Shown here: positions 17,677-28,800 of the stretch, in pieces
Layout of the letters: the number at the start of each line of letters is the position of its first letter
How positions within the stretch are numbered: position 1 is the first letter of the stretch
DNA from: Hyalangium versicolor
GTDB lineage: Bacteria; Myxococcota; Myxococcia; Myxococcales; Myxococcaceae
Reading direction: 5' to 3'
Length of the DNA stretch: 64,000 bases
NCBI RefSeq assembly: GCF_020103695.1
Contig: NZ_JAHXBF010000006.1
Coordinates: 1-64,000, forward strand
The notes under the pieces: generated by a model
Seen by the model: only the letters and a program-made list of their open reading frames with translations
Database searches by the model: none
What the model was told of the DNA's origin: nothing
Program-made: the position numbers and the translations under genes

Positions 17677-18918
17677 ATGCCCAGCGTCGCCGTGATCCTG
17701 CTGCCCGGAATCCTGGGCAGCCCGCTCGTGGGGAAACGAGCCGGTGATGTTGTCTGGCCCGTCCACGACGAGGTCACGCTGTTGGGAACCGTTTATGGGA
17801 GGAGCGCGCTGGAAAAGGCCGGGTCTTTTGCGGACCCCATCGACGGCACTTCGCCAGGCTTCAATAGCCGAACAGCGCTCCTGCCCTCTCCCAACACCCC
17901 TTTCGCGGAGAGCCGTACGAAGAACGTCGCCGGCCTGTATCACGACTTCGTCACGAAGACGAACGATGCGAACGTCGAAAAGAGAGGCGAAGGGGGAGAA
18001 TCCCTCTCGTTCACGCCCGATGTCTACGTCCTCAATTACGACTGGAGCCGGTCCACGCTCGATAACGTCGATGCCATCTGGAATGGAACCTCCGAGATAT
18101 TGAAGAACAGCCTGCACAAGGCCTTCATGTACGTCGCCCATAGCATGGGGACGCTCGCGGCTCTGGCACAGGCGATCCGCCTGAAGCAAGGTTCCTTACC
18201 GCCCCATCAAGCCGCCTTCCTGGGGAGCGTCGTCGTCGCGGGTCCGATCATCGGCGCGCCAGAGACCCTCCGGCGGGTCGTGAACGGCGTCGCGGCCGCC
18301 TGGTACAACCCCAAGGAGAAGCTCGTCGCGAAACTTCTCGCCGAAGAAGGTTGGAAGTGCGCACTCCTCGTGCCGCACATCCCGGGGTTCTCGGATCTCT
18401 TCTGGTTCGACTCCGGAGATGACGTGGCTTCGCAGGTGTCCAAGGTGATGGGGTACCACTTCGCGGAGAGCAACCCGCAGTGGAAATGGACTTTCAGCGG
18501 AAGGGTGCATTGCCAGAGCTGGAGTTACGGCAACCAGAACATCCAAGCCCTTGTCAAACAGATGAGGAGGAACATCAAGAAGGGCCGTCAACTCAATACG
18601 TGGATCAAGTCGGAGCACAAGGACTGGACGGAGAACACGGTCGCGGTGGCCCTGAAGGGCAGGCAAACCCTGACGAAGCTGTCCCTGAAACTCGACGATA
18701 TATATGTGGATCCCCCCGTTCCCACCTACGCGCTCAACGAGTTCGGGGACGGGACGGTTCCGTTGACCTCCCAGACTTTTGGATGCGCCAAATGGTGGGT
18801 CGTCCCAGGGGGCATCGATCATGGCGACGCGCTGACGGATCCTCGAGTCTGGCCCTCCGTGTACACCGCCATGAACCACCTCTACGGGGAGGGATCATCG
18901 AAGGGCTTGATCTCATGA
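17677..18918 (+). CDS. LCAT-like alpha/beta hydrolase (lipase/acyltransferase)
   Basis: A 413-residue protein of the lecithin:cholesterol acyltransferase-like hydrolase fold. It begins with the family's ILLPGILGSPL strand-turn (residues 7-17). The nucleophile elbow is AHSMGT with S156; the probable acid and base are in FGDGTVPLTSQ and GIDHGDAL near the C-terminus. There is no signal peptide. Such enzymes act on lipids or other acyl esters. AGGAG lies 8 nt before the ATG; a weak -10 box (TATTAT, 17626-17631) is the only promoter sign. It is the first gene of a five-gene block and its stop overlaps the next start (ATGA). Confidence 0.78.
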   Translation: MPSVAVILLPGILGSPLVGKRAGDVVWPVHDEVTLLGTVYGRSALEKAGSFADPIDGTSPGFNSRTALLPSPNTPFAESRTKNVAGLYHDFVTKTNDANVEKRGEGGESLSFTPDVYVLNYDWSRSTLDNVDAIWNGTSEILKNSLHKAFMYVAHSMGTLAALAQAIRLKQGSLPPHQAAFLGSVVVAGPIIGAPETLRRVVNGVAAAWYNPKEKLVAKLLAEEGWKCALLVPHIPGFSDLFWFDSGDDVASQVSKVMGYHFAESNPQWKWTFSGRVHCQSWSYGNQNIQALVKQMRRNIKKGRQLNTWIKSEHKDWTENTVAVALKGRQTLTKLSLKLDDIYVDPPVPTYALNEFGDGTVPLTSQTFGCAKWWVVPGGIDHGDALTDPRVWPSVYTAMNHLYGEGSSKGLIS

Positions 18919-21900
18919 ACTTCGATACACTGCGGAAGGCGCTCCAAGGGGACGGCACGGGTGTGCGGCTCACCTATGACACGCTGAGCGACGAGCGGTT
19001 TCGCGGAGGGTTCGCGGCCCTCTGGGGGCCAGGAGGAGCCATCCGGATCCCCGGCGCGAAGCCTGTCGTCCACGAGGCGGATCAGTCAATCACCATCACC
19101 GGCGGGGCCGAGTTCCCCCAGGTGATGGAACCCGGCGGAGAAGCAGCTCCCTTCGGCATCGCGATCGCGGCGGTGCCCTGCGACCTGACGGCCGTCTTCA
19201 CCCTGATGGGCGACGGGCAGGTGCAGGCCATCCTGTCTTTCAGCGTGCCGGCGGGGCACAGCGTCCAGAAGCTCTTTCCGAACCTGCCCGCTGCCTATGA
19301 GTCCGAAGGCGATGGCGGTGCCACGTCACTGCCAGATGTCTTGCCGATCCTGTGGGGCGAGGCCTTGAGCGAGCTCCGGCTCGTTTTCAGCACGCACCTC
19401 CTCCCCGGCGAGAACCCGCCGCTGCACGCGGGCCTCAACCTCCGCGCGAGGTGGACGCCGGCCAGGTTGACGCCTCCGCAGGGCACGGAGCTGGACCTTC
19501 ACGGGCAGCTCGTGTTGCCGGATCCTCGAAAGCCAGCACCACCGCTCGCCGACGACGCCATGCCCTGGGATGAGAAGGCCGGCGAGCCGCTCCCCCCCGG
19601 GATTCACCTGCGCGCGGCGCTGCGCGAGCCACATCCGCTCTGGGGACATGGCACCTTCGCGGATCCTGCCTTCGTCTTCTATTCCCCGCTCACGCGCGGT
19701 GGGCTCCTGCGAAACCTGAGCTACAGGCCCAGGATGGCCTATCTCGGGACCGTCACCCTTGGAAAGCTTCATGGCAAGGAGGTCCGCGGGAGCGGCGCGC
19801 TCAGTGCCCACACGTGGGACGCGTTCGCGAAGGACGTGCTCCTCGTGTGCTCCTTCCAGGATGCCGCGCTGACGAGCGTGGGAGACGTGCTCACCCTCGC
19901 CAAGGATCTGCTGCGGCCGGACACAGCGGTGGACGTCCAGGTGCTGCCAGAGAGCGTCACGGTCGACGCGACCCACGCTCCCAGCCTCGAGAGGACATTC
20001 ATCCGCCTGGTGAACAACGCGCCCGTGGCGGCCGGGTTCACGATCGGTCTGGGCAAGGCGGCGACGTGGACCGTTGTGGAGAAGGAGATCACGGCCGGGC
20101 TCACGAAGGTCCGCGTGGTGATCGCGAAGGGGGGCTCGGGTGTCAACGCCTGGGCCACGCTGACGGGCCAGCTCACGATGTGGAGCGCCGTGCTCGAGGC
20201 CAGCGTCGAGGTGCCCGGGTTCCTCATCCGCGCCCGGCAGGTCGGCGACATCCAGGTGAAGCTGCCGGACATCTTCGACCGGCAGGCCCACAGCGGCTTC
20301 CCCCGTCTCCAGGGCCCGAGCCTGGTGATCAAGGACATGAACCTGAGCGTGGCTCCCGCGCTCAAGTCCTATCGATTCTCATTGGGGATCCAGGGGGCCC
20401 TCTCTTCGCAGGACAAGCTGCCGGAGCTTCAGCTCACCCTGTCCAACGATGAATGGGCTTTGCATGGCTCGGGGGGCGAGAGCGGTGGTGGCCTGAAGCT
20501 CGGTGAGCTGCTGAATGAGCTGCTGCGGGCCATTGTCCGCAGCCAGGACGACCAGGGGCTCCCGACGAGCGTCACCTTGCCCGAGGTGCTCCAGAGCTTC
20601 ACGCTCACGGGCTTCATGCTGAGCGCCCGCCGGGCCCCTGGCTCGACGTCTGGGAAAGGCAACCAGTACACGTTCTCCTGCGAGGGCACGTTCGACGTCG
20701 CCGACAAGCCGGTGCGCGCGGGTGTTCGCATCCAGTTCGCGCAGCAGCAGAACACGTACGCGGGCTGGCTCTTGGTCGGTGGCCGCCGCTTCTCGTTCAC
20801 GGTCGAGACCACGAAGGGGGCCGAGCCCTCGCGCCAGCTCGTGGCGGCTTACAGTCATCCGGGCAGCGAGAAGCTGGGGTTCGGCGAGCTCCTTCGGGAT
20901 GTGCTCCCGCTCTCCGAGGATGTGGCGAAGGACCTCGACGTCCTCCAGATCGACCTGAAGAGCGCCTTCTTCGCCTCCATCAAGGCGCCCCAGAAGAAGG
21001 TCCTCCTGGGGGTCGATCTCAGTGTCGGGTTCGATTTCAGCAAGCTGCCCCTCATCGGAAAAGGCATCTCCGTGGCGTATGAGGACGGTGCCGGTATCGA
21101 CGATCTCCAGATCCTCTATGCCTCTCCGGATTTCAGCACGAGCGAGGTCTCGAAGCTGAACAGCCTCCTGCCGACGGAGATCACCCGCCTGCCGGAGGGA
21201 CCTCAGCCCTCGCCCGGCGCCGGCCCCAATCCTCCCGCCCTGAGCCGGGGGCTCAACATCGCCGCCAACCTGAACCTGGGCGGTGCACCCCGACCGCTGA
21301 GCTTCCCCACGGCCAGCAGCGCCGGAGCCCCGCCCGCCAACCCAGGCACCCCGCCTGCTCCTGGCACGGACAGCGCCACCTGGTTCAGCGTCCAGAAGAC
21401 CCTCGGCCCCGTTCACTTCGAGCGCATCGGGGTGGACTATCGGGACAAGAAGCTCTGGGTCCTCTTCAGCGCGTCGATCCGCGTGGCGGGATTGACCCTC
21501 TCCCTGGATGGCCTCTCCCTCGGCTCACCGCTCACGGAGTTCGAGCCCTCGTTCTCTCTGGCGGGCCTCGGGCTCGACTACACGCAACCGCCGCTCACCC
21601 TCTCGGGCTCGCTCCTCCGGGTGCTCGCGCCGGACGTCGACTTCCAGTTCGACGGCACCGTGGTGATCCGCGCGCAGGAGCTGGGGATCGCCGGGATCGG
21701 CTCGTTCGCCCAGACGAAGGCGGGCGACGCGTCCTTCTTCGCGTTCGCCCAGCTCGAGATGCCCCTCGGTGGACCCCCGCCCTTCTTCGTCACCGGGCTG
21801 ATGGCCGGCTTCGGCTTCAACCGGAGCCTGGCGATCCCGGCGATGGATGAGGTCCAGCGCTTTCCGCTGTTGCTGCTCGACAAGAAGCGGGACGACGTCC

Positions 21901-23525
21901 TGAGCATCCTGGAAGGCCGGACGGCAGGCCCCGGGGGCGGCGTCCCTCGCCGCTGGATCACCCCCCAACCTGGGGCGCTCTGGTTCGCGGCGGGCCTGAC
22001 GTTCACCTCGTTCGAGCTCGTCCACTCGAGTGCTCTCCTGGTCGTGGAGCCGGGGAGCGATCTCACCGTGGCGCTCCTCGGGCTCTCGACGATGCAGCTC
22101 CCGCTGCCCGCGGAGAGCTCCGAGTTCACCTATGCCTCTGTCGAGCTCCAGCTCAGCGCGGTCCTGAAGCCCGAGGCCGGTGTCTTCACGGCGGCGGCCC
22201 TCCTGAGCGCCAACTCGTACCTGTTCACGCCGAACTGCCGCCTGACGGGAGGGTTCGCCTTCTACACCTGGTACGGCAAGCACGTTCACGCGGGGGAGTT
22301 CGTGCTCACCCTCGGCGGCTATCACCCGGCCTTCGGGCCGCCGGACCATTACCCGAAGGTCCCCCGCCTCGGCTTCAACTGGCCCGTGAGCGACAACGTC
22401 TCCATCAAGGGAGACGCGTACTTCGCGCTCACCCCGTCGTGCGCCATGGCGGGCGGAGGCCTGGAGGTCCTGTTCCACGACGGCAGCCTGATGGCCTGGT
22501 TCACGGCGCACGCCGATGTCCTCATCTCGTGGAGGCCCTTCTTCTTCTCCGCGAGCATCGATGTCGACATCGGCATCGGCTTCCGGCTCAACCTGGGCGC
22601 GTGCTCGAAGATGATCACGCTCTCCATCGGCGCCTCGCTCGACCTCTGGGGCCCACCGACGGGGGGCGTGGTGCATGTCCACCTGGTGATCTTCACCTTC
22701 TCGGTGCGCTTCGGCTCCGATGCCGCCCACCAGAACGATGAGAAGGAGCTCGACTGGGCGAAGTTCCGGGCCCTCCTGCCCGCGAGCAACGTGTGCAGCC
22801 TCGCGCCGGGCGAGGGGCTGGTGGGCACCGCGGACAGCGACAGCGCCGCGAACAGCAACAGCAAGAAGCGCTGGTTCGTCCGGCCGCGGGGCTTCAGCTT
22901 CACGACCCAGTCCGCCATCCCCGCGAGCGCGCTGCAGGTCGACAACCATGCCCCGGCTGCTCACGCCGCGACGGCGATCCCCATCCGCCCGATGAACAAG
23001 GCGGCGCTCACCTCGACTCATAAGATCAAGGTCGAGCGAGACGGGGAGCCTTCGTTCAAGCCGGTCGGCTGGTCGTTCGCCCCGATCACGCGCAAGATGC
23101 CCGCGGCGCTTTGGAGCGCGCCACCCATCCCTTTCAAGCAGAGCCCCGCGAAGCCGAGCAGCGACGTCGTGAACGGCATGCTGGTCGGATACAGGGTGAC
23201 GATGCCGGAGCCCACGTTGGGCAGCGCCGTCGGGCCCATCGCCTTCTCGGTGCTGAACGAGGAGTATCTCGACCCGGGGCAGGCGCCGCTGAGCCCTGAT
23301 GTCGAGCGCACCGCGGCGTACGCGCCCGTGGCTTCGACCGCGACCATCGGCGAGATCGCCGACATGGCTCGAGGCAGTGCCCTGAGCGGGCGTGAGGAGC
23401 TGTTCGGCTCGCTGAAGAAGGTGGGCGTGTATGGCGGAGAGAATGGCAAGGTCGAGCGGATGGCGGAGCGCGCATCCCACCTCTTCGCCGCCCCTCCGAT
23501 GCATATCGTCCAGGGCGCACCCTGA
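18915..23525 (+). CDS. Giant DUF6603-like protein (1536 residues)
   Basis: The start overlaps the hydrolase stop by four bases. No signal peptide or obvious membrane segment. Residues ~1-750 are repeated beta-rich segments with recurring LxLTLSN and SVxVPGF strands. A proline/glycine-rich linker lies at ~760-820. The part from ~830 to 1300 resembles DUF6603, a domain of unknown function in large bacterial and fungal proteins: PRLGFNWPVSDNVSIKGDAY, GGGLEVLFHDG, DVLISWRPFFFSASIDVDIG. The C-terminus (~1330-1536) is a separate region rich in KPVGWSF and YRVTMPEP-like strands. The fold suggests a long beta-solenoid or barrel-like body. Biochemical role unknown. Confidence 0.8.
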   Translation: MNFDTLRKALQGDGTGVRLTYDTLSDERFRGGFAALWGPGGAIRIPGAKPVVHEADQSITITGGAEFPQVMEPGGEAAPFGIAIAAVPCDLTAVFTLMGDGQVQAILSFSVPAGHSVQKLFPNLPAAYESEGDGGATSLPDVLPILWGEALSELRLVFSTHLLPGENPPLHAGLNLRARWTPARLTPPQGTELDLHGQLVLPDPRKPAPPLADDAMPWDEKAGEPLPPGIHLRAALREPHPLWGHGTFADPAFVFYSPLTRGGLLRNLSYRPRMAYLGTVTLGKLHGKEVRGSGALSAHTWDAFAKDVLLVCSFQDAALTSVGDVLTLAKDLLRPDTAVDVQVLPESVTVDATHAPSLERTFIRLVNNAPVAAGFTIGLGKAATWTVVEKEITAGLTKVRVVIAKGGSGVNAWATLTGQLTMWSAVLEASVEVPGFLIRARQVGDIQVKLPDIFDRQAHSGFPRLQGPSLVIKDMNLSVAPALKSYRFSLGIQGALSSQDKLPELQLTLSNDEWALHGSGGESGGGLKLGELLNELLRAIVRSQDDQGLPTSVTLPEVLQSFTLTGFMLSARRAPGSTSGKGNQYTFSCEGTFDVADKPVRAGVRIQFAQQQNTYAGWLLVGGRRFSFTVETTKGAEPSRQLVAAYSHPGSEKLGFGELLRDVLPLSEDVAKDLDVLQIDLKSAFFASIKAPQKKVLLGVDLSVGFDFSKLPLIGKGISVAYEDGAGIDDLQILYASPDFSTSEVSKLNSLLPTEITRLPEGPQPSPGAGPNPPALSRGLNIAANLNLGGAPRPLSFPTASSAGAPPANPGTPPAPGTDSATWFSVQKTLGPVHFERIGVDYRDKKLWVLFSASIRVAGLTLSLDGLSLGSPLTEFEPSFSLAGLGLDYTQPPLTLSGSLLRVLAPDVDFQFDGTVVIRAQELGIAGIGSFAQTKAGDASFFAFAQLEMPLGGPPPFFVTGLMAGFGFNRSLAIPAMDEVQRFPLLLLDKKRDDVLSILEGRTAGPGGGVPRRWITPQPGALWFAAGLTFTSFELVHSSALLVVEPGSDLTVALLGLSTMQLPLPAESSEFTYASVELQLSAVLKPEAGVFTAAALLSANSYLFTPNCRLTGGFAFYTWYGKHVHAGEFVLTLGGYHPAFGPPDHYPKVPRLGFNWPVSDNVSIKGDAYFALTPSCAMAGGGLEVLFHDGSLMAWFTAHADVLISWRPFFFSASIDVDIGIGFRLNLGACSKMITLSIGASLDLWGPPTGGVVHVHLVIFTFSVRFGSDAAHQNDEKELDWAKFRALLPASNVCSLAPGEGLVGTADSDSAANSNSKKRWFVRPRGFSFTTQSAIPASALQVDNHAPAAHAATAIPIRPMNKAALTSTHKIKVERDGEPSFKPVGWSFAPITRKMPAALWSAPPIPFKQSPAKPSSDVVNGMLVGYRVTMPEPTLGSAVGPIAFSVLNEEYLDPGQAPLSPDVERTAAYAPVASTATIGEIADMARGSALSGREELFGSLKKVGVYGGENGKVERMAERASHLFAAPPMHIVQGAP

Positions 23526-23550
23526 TGCAGACGAAGCAGGACGGAGGAGC

Positions 23551-25869
23551 ATGAGCACGGCCAAGGACCCCACTCCGATCCCGGTCGGAGACATCGCTTT
23601 CTACGACAACGACGTCCCCGTCCCTGCGGGCAGCTATCGGGTCTCGGTGGAGCACACCCTCTTCGAGGGCCGCCAGCAGGTGAACACCGAAGGGCTCGGG
23701 GCCTCCCAGGAGATCGTCGTCTGCGCGCCACAGTTCTCTCTCGAGAGCTCCGAGGCCGTCAGCCTGCATCCGCCGAACGCATCCAGCGGGCGATTCGGAG
23801 AGGAGCTGCCTCATGTCGTCCTGCGGGAGCCGGCGCTCCCCTGGGAGAGGGCATTGTCGGGCGCCAAGGACGGTCCGGCGCCCTGGCTGGCGCTGCTCGT
23901 CCTCACCGAAGACGAGATCCTGAACGGTCAAGGCTCCCCCACCCGGGCCCAGACGTCATCGATCGAAGCGTTCTTGAAGGAGGATGGCGCGATCCTGAAG
24001 CCCCGCGTCAAACGCGAGGCCGACATCGACGAGAAGACCTCGTGCAACTTCGTCGAGCTCTCCGTCCAGGTCTTCGAGGCGGTGGTGCCTCGCCTCGAGG
24101 AGCTCCGCTTCCTGGCGCACTGCCGGCAAGCCAACCTCGCGGACAAGGCCACGGTGGAGCAGGACCCCAACGGCTTCTTCTCCGTGGTGGTCGCCAATCG
24201 CTTCCCCGCCAGGCCTCCGAAGGGCGTGCCAGCCGTCAAGAACATCGTCCACCTCGTCTCCGTCGAGGGGTTGGAGCACCTGCTGGTCAAAGCCCCTGAC
24301 TTCGGCGGGCACAAGAGCGTGGCCCTCGTGTCCCTCCTGAGCTTCACGTTCCAGTGCCTCGCCGATCACGACGCCGACTTCCGAGGCCTCGTCCAGGGGC
24401 TCGTGGCGCCGGAGCGTTCGAAGGCAGGGATCGACCCAGACAGGCTCTGGTTGCGCCTCCCCGTGCCGGATGCGCCTGGGGAGAGCGCCGCCGCGAAGGA
24501 GATGGTGGCGCGTGTGAAGCTGGGCTTCACGCCGCTCGAGTACCACACGCGAACGGGTGAGCAGACCTTCGCCTGGTACCGCGGGCCGCTCGTGCCGGTC
24601 TCGACCCAACCCCTGGTCAAATCCGGGCCGTTCCTCACCGCCGATGCCGCGATCGCGTACCAGCCTGCCTTCGGGGTCTTCGACATGTCACTCGCCGCGG
24701 CCTGGAACGCGGGCCGCTCCGCCGCGCTCTCCGACCGGGTCTTCTGTCAGCGGCTGCTCGACTTCCGCAGGCGGGCGCACAGGTTCACGGATCAGCTCCT
24801 CCATCAACTCCAGAGCAGGTACTTCCTCTCGAAGGACCAGATCGACAGCCTGAGCACGGACACCCGCGTGGAGGATGAGCTCCTCTCGGTCCTGAGCACG
24901 GAGCTTGTCGAGGCGCTCGGCGCCCCGATGGCGAAGCTCATCGCCCCGAAGGCCCCGCACCGCGCGCCGCCGCAGGGGGATCCGAAGGCCGCCGTGGCGG
25001 ACTTCCTGGGCACTCCCGCGGTGCAGGAGAAGATCCAGCACCTGGTGAAGGACGACCTGCTCGGCGTGGCCGAATGGCTCGCCCGTCTCCTGCTGCTCGA
25101 ACCCTTGCCCTTCAACAGCCTCGTCCCCGACGAGCGCATGCTGCCGGCCGAGTCGCTTCGCTTCTTCTACCTCGACAACAACTGGATCGAGGCCGCGCTC
25201 GATGGCGCGCTCAGCCTGGGTCTGGAGTCCAGCCGGCAAACCTTCTTCCACCGGATGACGCGCGATGTCCTGCACCAGGCCGCGTTCCGGGCCGCCCAGG
25301 CCGCGCGCGCGCATCTCCAGGGCTCGGATCCGGCGCCCAAGGAAGGCGGTGTCATGAGCGGGCTGTTGCTCCGCTCGGCGCTGGTCTCGGGCTGGCCCCA
25401 CCTCGCGGTGCGCCCATATCTCCCGGACGGGAAGACGATGCTGCGGATCCTGCGCATGCATCACCTCTCGCCGAGCGTGCTCCTCTGCCTGTTCTGGGGC
25501 ATCCCGAGCACCGTCGAGCTCAGCGAACCGCAAGAGGGGTTCCGCTTTGGCACGGACGACGACGGCAACCTCACGCTGCGCAACCCGATCGCTCCGGCCA
25601 AGGCCGGAGATGCCCCGGTGGGCCAACAGATCGGCAAGCCCTTCTCCCTCTCCAAGCCCCCGGAGAAGAAGCCCCCCTACACCCGCGGCGCCGAGAGCCG
25701 CGTGTTGGACCTCTCGCCCGGCAGTGAGACGGGCCTCGTGCGGGCGGTCGAACATGCGCTCGCCGCCGCGGCGCCCGGACCGATCGGCCGATTCGGTCCC
25801 GCCGAGTTCGCGCTCCAGATGATCAAGGCGCCCGAGGCCATCCAGTTCCCGTCGAGGAGCAAGCCATGA
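23551..25869 (+). CDS. Unrecognised 772-residue protein of the five-gene block
   Basis: GGAGGAGC precedes the ATG. I do not recognise the family. The N-terminus is beta-rich and opens with a segment of the type DIAFYDNDVPVPAGSYRVSV. The middle is alpha/beta (LAHCRQANL, FFSVVVANRFP, HLVSVEGLEHLL). A conspicuous block near residues 538-556 reads YLDNNWIEAALDGALSLGLE, a dense WxxALxDGALSLG-type pattern that may be a conserved signature. No signal peptide and no membrane segments. The gene ends in an ATGA overlap with the next gene, so the two products are probably made in fixed ratio and may bind each other. Confidence 0.8.
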   Translation: MSTAKDPTPIPVGDIAFYDNDVPVPAGSYRVSVEHTLFEGRQQVNTEGLGASQEIVVCAPQFSLESSEAVSLHPPNASSGRFGEELPHVVLREPALPWERALSGAKDGPAPWLALLVLTEDEILNGQGSPTRAQTSSIEAFLKEDGAILKPRVKREADIDEKTSCNFVELSVQVFEAVVPRLEELRFLAHCRQANLADKATVEQDPNGFFSVVVANRFPARPPKGVPAVKNIVHLVSVEGLEHLLVKAPDFGGHKSVALVSLLSFTFQCLADHDADFRGLVQGLVAPERSKAGIDPDRLWLRLPVPDAPGESAAAKEMVARVKLGFTPLEYHTRTGEQTFAWYRGPLVPVSTQPLVKSGPFLTADAAIAYQPAFGVFDMSLAAAWNAGRSAALSDRVFCQRLLDFRRRAHRFTDQLLHQLQSRYFLSKDQIDSLSTDTRVEDELLSVLSTELVEALGAPMAKLIAPKAPHRAPPQGDPKAAVADFLGTPAVQEKIQHLVKDDLLGVAEWLARLLLLEPLPFNSLVPDERMLPAESLRFFYLDNNWIEAALDGALSLGLESSRQTFFHRMTRDVLHQAAFRAAQAARAHLQGSDPAPKEGGVMSGLLLRSALVSGWPHLAVRPYLPDGKTMLRILRMHHLSPSVLLCLFWGIPSTVELSEPQEGFRFGTDDDGNLTLRNPIAPAKAGDAPVGQQIGKPFSLSKPPEKKPPYTRGAESRVLDLSPGSETGLVRAVEHALAAAAPGPIGRFGPAEFALQMIKAPEAIQFPSRSKP

Positions 25870-28800
25870 GCAGCACTGCCCCCGCCCTGGTCGTGCCGAT
25901 GAGGTGCGAAGCCCTGGTCGTGAACGAGGGCGTCAAGAGCCAGCACGGCTTCCGCTGGTGGACCTTCAATTACATGGGCCTCCAGCATTTCCACAGTCCG
26001 GAGCCCGTGGCCCTGGATGGCGGCGTCGGCGGACAGAAGCCGGGCGTGTACCTGCACTGGACACTCCCCGCGGAGCTGCGCCAGAGCACGCAGGATTCCA
26101 TCACGGGCACGATGAGCTCTCCGCTTGTTCCCAACCGCTACCTCGTGGTCCGGCTCTCGGGCACCGCGAAGCGAGAGGCCCGAGCGTGGGTGCTTGAGAG
26201 CGATTGCCCGTTCACGGCGCAGGTGAAGAGCGGTGACGTGGCGCACTCCTCGGAGTACCTCGTCGACGAGGCGATCGTCCGGATGTGGGCCGCCAGCGGC
26301 GATCCCTATCGCACGTCCTTCAAGTCCGCAGCCAGGGACCCCGCGCTGTTGATCGCCAACCTTGGCGTGGCGTTCGACGGGGCCTCCGGCTGGAAGGAGC
26401 GTGCCGCGACGTGCATGTTCCTCCAGGCGATCGCCCCGGCGAATCCTCACTTCTCGGGGTACTTCCCCCACCATCAGGGCGTGTTCGGGTTCTACGACGA
26501 GCTCCACGGCGTCGATCACGACACCCTCAGCTACTATGTCATCGGCTGGTACTCCGATCCGGCCAGGGATGCTGAGACGCTGGCGAAGCTCGGCTTCACC
26601 CGGGCCGCCGGAGCGGAGGGCGCGGCGACGCGAAGCCTCTACTCCGGCGCGGTCTTCCAGCTCGCATGGGACCGCAAGGGGGCGGCTCCTTCGCCCGATC
26701 CCATCGAGGACATCCACACGAGCGGCCGCCTGAATGTGGCGATCGCCAACAACACCATCGACGCCTTCTCGGCCCTGGTCAGCCAGCAGGTGAAGGATCC
26801 CGACACCTCGGCGCTTCTCCGCGCGTTCAACTACGATCTCCTGCCCATCCTCAACGACATCAACGGAGACGCGCTGCTGGAGGAGCGCATCCGGCAGGAG
26901 TGGTTCTCCCAGTCCGCCGGTGGCTATCGCTGGGCCATCACGGACCGGAAATCGGACGGGGGCGCGTCGACGGAGCTCACCGCGGAGGAGGCCTCCTGGC
27001 TTCAAGAGCTCAACGTCCGCCAGGGCCAGCTCGACGCGGCGCTCGAAGAGGTGTTCTCGCTCCAGTGGAGGCTCAGCGAGCTCTGGCACAAGAAGGGGTA
27101 TCTCGGCGACAAGGTCAACGTCCGGCCAGAGCCTCCCATTGATCCCGACAAGTTCGGCCCGTTCCTCCAGGAACTGGAGAAGAACCTCGATCCCGACCAG
27201 CAAGGAAGCGTCGCCGCGGGGCTCGTTCAGAAGCTCGGACATGTGAAGGGTCTGCTCGCGCAGGTGCCGCAGCCCCGTTGGGAGAACGCAAGGACGCGAG
27301 AAGAAGCACTGCAAGCGGGGATCCTCGCGTTCGCGGAGCTCAGGGCGCTCCACCCCAGCAAGATCCTGAAGGCCGTGGCCGCGCCGCGCTATTACCGCGC
27401 GAAGAACCCGGTGGTCATCCTCTCGGGCGTCGAGCCCCCCTATGCGCCCGATCCGGGACAGGCAACCACGGTCCGGACATCGACCCAGCTCGTGACGGCG
27501 CTCCAGGCCAGCGGGAAGACCCTCTCGCGGGCCACGGCCGGAGCCGCGATGCCGGTGCTGCCAGGGCTCGCCGCGCTGCCCGACCTCGTGGGGGCGCTCT
27601 TCGACGAGCTCTTCCTCCTCGATGTCGCGAACGCCACCGCGCTCGCGGCGGCCGTGGGGCTCCCGTCTGGAGAGGACCTGTCCAGGGTCATGAAGGCGCG
27701 TGCCCCGGGAACATATCAACCCGCCTCCTGCGTCCTCCCCGCGATGCCCCTGGATGGGTGGAGCCAGCCGTGGGCGCCGCTCTTCCTCGAGTGGAAGGGA
27801 GCGTTTCTCCCCATCCCCGGTGATGGCGGGGCCTGGACCTTCGACGGCACCGAGTACCATTTCAACGGCAGCGGTGAAGCGCAGAAGCCCGTGCAGGTCG
27901 GCGGCATCTCGCTCCTCAGTCCGCATGCGCAGTTCGTCTTCGGTTCGCGCCTCAAGAAGTTCCTCCAGGAGTACGGAGCCGGGCAGTCGAAGCTCGCGGA
28001 CCTGTCCCAGCAGATCGAGAAGATCTTCCATTGGAAGTTCCTCGCGCAGGAGCTCGTGGGCTTCCATGACAGCCTCGCCCTGCGCGATGGGCGTGCCCAC
28101 CGGCGCCCGCTGCGCTCCGAGGCCGTGGGCCGCGACGCCCGAAGCATCGCCGAGCTGATGGGCCACGACGACGGCCAGACCGGTGGCCGCGATGCCTTGC
28201 CTCGCGCCCTTCGCGGGAGGGTGAGCTCCCTCCCGCTGATCCCCAATGGAGAGCCCCCCGTGTTCCAGGGGATCCGCCAAGGGCAGTTCTACTTCTCGGA
28301 TCTGATGCTCTACGATCGCTTCGGGCGGGTCCTGTCGTTGATCTCCTCGAACACGTCCAGCGGCCTCCACGACTTCGAGACCTTCCCCGCCGTCGTCGAT
28401 CCGGCCTTGGTTCCGGCGAAGGACAAGAGCCTCAAGCCACGGGTCCACGCGATGGTCGAGCTGCCGCCGCGCCCCATCCAGGGCGGCCGGATCGACCTGC
28501 AGCTCGTCGACAAATCGGATGACACCCGGCTCCTCTCGGAGGCGCCCGACGCCTGCCCGGTCTGCGCCTTCCTCATCCCCAATCATCTCGAGGGGAGCCT
28601 GCTCGTCCATGCGCCGGATGGGCGCAGCCTGGGCGAGATGCGGTTGGTGGTGGGACGCGATGGCGTGACGCGCACCGCGGAGTGGGCGCCCTCGGCGCAC
28701 GGGGATGTGAAGGGCATCGAGGAGCTTGAGAAGATCTCCCCCCACCTCGCCAGGATGCTGGGCGCGCAGCGCTTCCAGAGCGAGGCCGGGTTCCGGGCCT

